Part shown: piece by piece, positions 61,876 to 64,000 of the stretch | Layout of the letters: the number at the start of each line of letters is the position of its first letter | Numbering within the stretch: position 1 is the first letter of the stretch | NCBI RefSeq assembly: GCF_005116575.1 | Contig: NZ_SWCN01000006.1 | Location: 186,001 to 250,000 of the forward strand | Source: Desulforhopalus sp. IMCC35007 | GTDB lineage: Bacteria; Desulfobacterota; Desulfobulbia; Desulfobulbales; Desulfocapsaceae | Reading direction: 5' to 3' | DNA: 64,000 nucleotides | Program-made: the position numbers and the translations under genes | The notes under the pieces: model-generated | Told to the model about the DNA's origin: nothing | Seen by the model: only the letters and a program-made list of their open reading frames with translations | Database searches by the model: none

Positions 61876-64000
61876 ATGAATAAAATAATGAAAAAAACAC
61901 AACAACAGGGTTCTGTCATGGTCGTCGGAGGCGGTATTGCCGGGATGCAGGCTGCCCTGGATATGGCCGATTCAGGTTTTTACGTCTATCTCGTGGAGAG
62001 ATCACCGGCAATCGGTGGGGTGATGGCTCAGTTGGATAAGACCTTCCCCACTAACGACTGTTCGATGTGAATTATTTCACCGAAACTGGTCGAGGTCGGC
62101 CGGCATATTAATATCGAACTTCTTACCTTGTCAGAAGTACATTCCGTCTCCGGAAAGCAGGGTGATTTTACCGTTGAACTTCTGCAGCATCCCCGCTATG
62201 TGGATGTGGACAAGTGTATAGCCTGCGGACTGTGCGCAGAAAAATGTCCTAAAAAAGTCGATGACTTGTATAACGAGGGCCTTGAAAAACGAAAAGCGAT
62301 ATACGTCCCGTATTCCCAGGCGGTGCCGCTGAAATACGCCATTGATGCCAGCCAGTGCATCTTTCTTACCAAGGGAAAATGCGGCGCCTGTGAGAAAAAC
62401 TGTCCTGCAGGGGCGATCAATTTCAAAGACACGGAAAAACTTGTCGAAATCAAGGTCGGGAGTGTGATACTGGCCACAGGTTTTGACTCCTACGACCCGT
62501 CCTCGCTTGATTACTACAACTATACCACCTGCGATGATGTCGTTACTTCTCTTGAGTTCGAGCGTATTCTGTCGGCTACAGGTCCCTATCAGGGACATTT
62601 ACTCCGTCCGTCATCAAAGAAAAAGCCCAAAGACGAAGGGCGTCCACCGGTTAAAATTGCCTGGCTGCAGTGTGTCGGGTCCCGTGATATCAACCGTTCC
62701 GGTCATAACTATTGTTCCTCCGTTTGTTGTATGTACGCGGTCAAACAGGCCTTCATGGCCAAGGACCATAGCAGTGTTCCGCTTGATTGCGCCATTTTTT
62801 ACATGGATATGCGTACCCAGGGAAAAGATTTTGACCGCTATTATGAAAATGGCAAAAAAAATGGCGTTCGCTTTGTCAATACGAGGGTGCACACTATACA
62901 ACGGGACAATGACAGTGATAATCTGATCCTGCGCTATGTTGAGGAAAACGGCTCAATCCGCGAAGAGATCTATGATATGGTCGTACTCTCTACCGGTCTT
63001 GTGATTAACGCATCTACGGTGGATCTTGCAAAGAGGCTCGGTATAACCCTTGGCGACGACAACTTTGTCAAAGCAAGTAGTTTTTCTCCCGTTTCAACCA
63101 GCGTAGATGGAATATATGCCTGCGGGGTACTTACAGGACCAAAAGATATTCCCCAGTCCGTGATGGAGGCAAGCGCTGCAGCCTGTGCTGCAACGGTTGA
63201 CCTGGCATCTTCAAGAGGCAGTCTCATTCGCCATGAGGAAGCGCCCCAGGAACGGAACATTGAACGACAGAAGGCCAGGATCGGGGTGTTTGTCTGTAAC
63301 TGTGGGATAAATATCGGCGGTATAGTTCGGGTTCCTGAGGTGGCACAATATGCAGCGACCCTGCCGGACGTTGTGTATGTGGAAGAAAATCTGTTCAGCT
63401 GCTCTCAGGATATTCAGGATAAGATGACCCAGGTTATTATCGATCAGGGGCTCAACAGGGTGGTCATTGCGGCCTGTACTCCCAGAACCCATGAAGGCCT
63501 GTTTCAGCAGACACTTATTAATGCGGGACTCAATAAATACCTGGTAGAGATGGCAAACATCCGTAATCAGGATTCCTGGGTTCATTCGGGCGAGCCGGAT
63601 CTGGCGACAGCAAAAGCGAAAGATCTGGTACGAATGGCGGTTGCCAAAGTTCGCTTGTCGTCACCCCTTGCCCAACAGCCTTTGGGAGTGAATCGTTCAG
63701 CCCTTGTCATAGGTGGTGGATTGACCGGTATGATCTCAGCCCTTACTCTGGCGCGCCAGGGTTTTCCCGTACATCTGGTAGAAAAAAAGGATGTCCTGGG
63801 GGGCAATGCCAGACTCCTCAATAACACCTGGCAGGGTGAGCCCGTCGGCGATAAGCTGGAAAAACTTCTCAGTGATATCAGAGCAGACGAGCGAATTAAC
63901 GTCCACCTCTCGACTTCCATCAAGCACGTAGAAGGTTTTGTGGGTAATTTCAAAACAGAGATAGTGGAAGACGACACACCTTTCACTATCGAACATGGGG
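61876..64000 (+). CDS. hdrA: Heterodisulfide reductase A with in-frame UGA (Sec), partial
   Basis: Two consecutive open segments join through one in-frame TGA at codon 65 and continue to the window end. The first 64 residues carry [12 protein letters not shown] (FAD site) and [13 protein letters not shown], and the sequence after TGA is [18 protein letters not shown]; together they match the HdrA segment DCS-x-C-I-L-x-PK with the Cys replaced by Sec. Then come [11 protein letters not shown] (from residue 114) and [11 protein letters not shown] Fe-S motifs, [11 protein letters not shown], a CTPRTHEG segment and a second Rossmann site LVIGGGLTG near residue 609. This is the long HdrA type with two modules. 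It handles electrons from flavin to ferredoxin or disulfides. The gene continues past base 64000. If the UGA were a stop, only a 64-residue stub would result, which is unlikely. Confidence 0.9.
62068..62103 (+). promoter_or_regulatory. UGA selenocysteine codon with bacterial SECIS-like hairpin
   Basis: UGA is at 62068-62070. Fifteen bases later CTGGTC (62086-62091) pairs with GGCCGG (62098-62103) over 6 bp with two G-U pairs, leaving loop GAGGTC whose first base is G. The loop begins 21 bases after UGA, within the 16-37 base range reported for bacterial SECIS elements. Confidence 0.75.

Noticed and set aside
62071-64000. HdrA as a pseudogene or two separate genes split by TGA
   Set aside because: The TGA falls at the conserved Cys of DCSxC, the frame is kept, no start or ribosome site follows, and a SECIS-like hairpin is present.

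Overview
The window reads as chromosome of an anaerobic, Gram-negative bacterium of the Desulfobacterota (sulfate-reducer or syntroph type, most like Desulfobulbales; inferred from gene content, not from a marker search). Pointers are a heterodisulfide reductase A with in-frame UGA (selenocysteine), the ETF-oxidising membrane Fe-S protein EtfD, a double-cubane cluster protein with its ATPase activator, a flavodiiron protein, a molybdenum-storage-type protein and many two-component regulators. LpxC, FadL and a PEP-CTERM protein show a lipopolysaccharide-bearing outer membrane.

Layout. 1-6276: one operon with the end of a thiolase, two acyl-CoA dehydrogenase-type proteins, an MBL hydrolase and a ferredoxin-like protein. 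6377-8475: a TiaS-like protein facing a small basic protein plus a molybdenum-storage-like protein. 8594-16558: a MerR regulator divergent from a beta-oxidation electron-transfer operon (acyl-CoA dehydrogenase, EtfD, EtfB, EtfA, SCP2-like), then a thioesterase and a FadL porin. 16630-22886: radical SAM protein, FadH, the double-cubane pair and TcdA. 23021-26142: CxxC protein, PEP-CTERM protein with a sigma-54 promoter, YgjV and a degenerate ATPase. 26340-31417: XRE-cupin regulator with a polar amino-acid ABC transporter and an AstE/aspartoacylase-like enzyme. 31451-41266: small metabolic and membrane genes, including a Gdx/SugE exporter with a guanidine-II-like hairpin, a flavodiiron protein and a solenoid repeat protein. 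41520-46339: minus-strand aconitase, DUF3124, ferritin-like, nitroreductase and zinc-ribbon genes. 46677-53004: Lon, tRNA-Gly, a DHH-CBS protein, an M48 lipoprotein protease and a SprT-like/DUF2786 protein. 53229-56373: ZnuACB and a DUF4442 protein. 56576-64000: signalling genes beginning with a receiver-LpxC fusion, then an NtrC-type activator, a lone receiver protein, a histidine kinase, and HdrA running off the window.

The first 20 kb form a coherent fatty-acid degradation module: uptake (FadL), acyl-CoA dehydrogenation, dienoyl-CoA reduction (FadH), thiolysis, and electron flow from ETF to EtfD and the quinone pool. A near-palindrome of consensus ACCTTTACGTAAAGGT sits at the merR promoter and, in the same register between -35 and -10, at the acd and fadL promoters. 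This supports a local MerR-controlled fatty-acid regulon.

The most unusual item is a complete response-regulator receiver fused to an apparently catalytically complete LpxC, which suggests phosphorelay control of the committed step of lipid A synthesis. Other notable items are the UGA-containing HdrA with a SECIS-like hairpin, the divergent guanidine-II element, the pseudo-ATPase, and two sigma-54 promoters.
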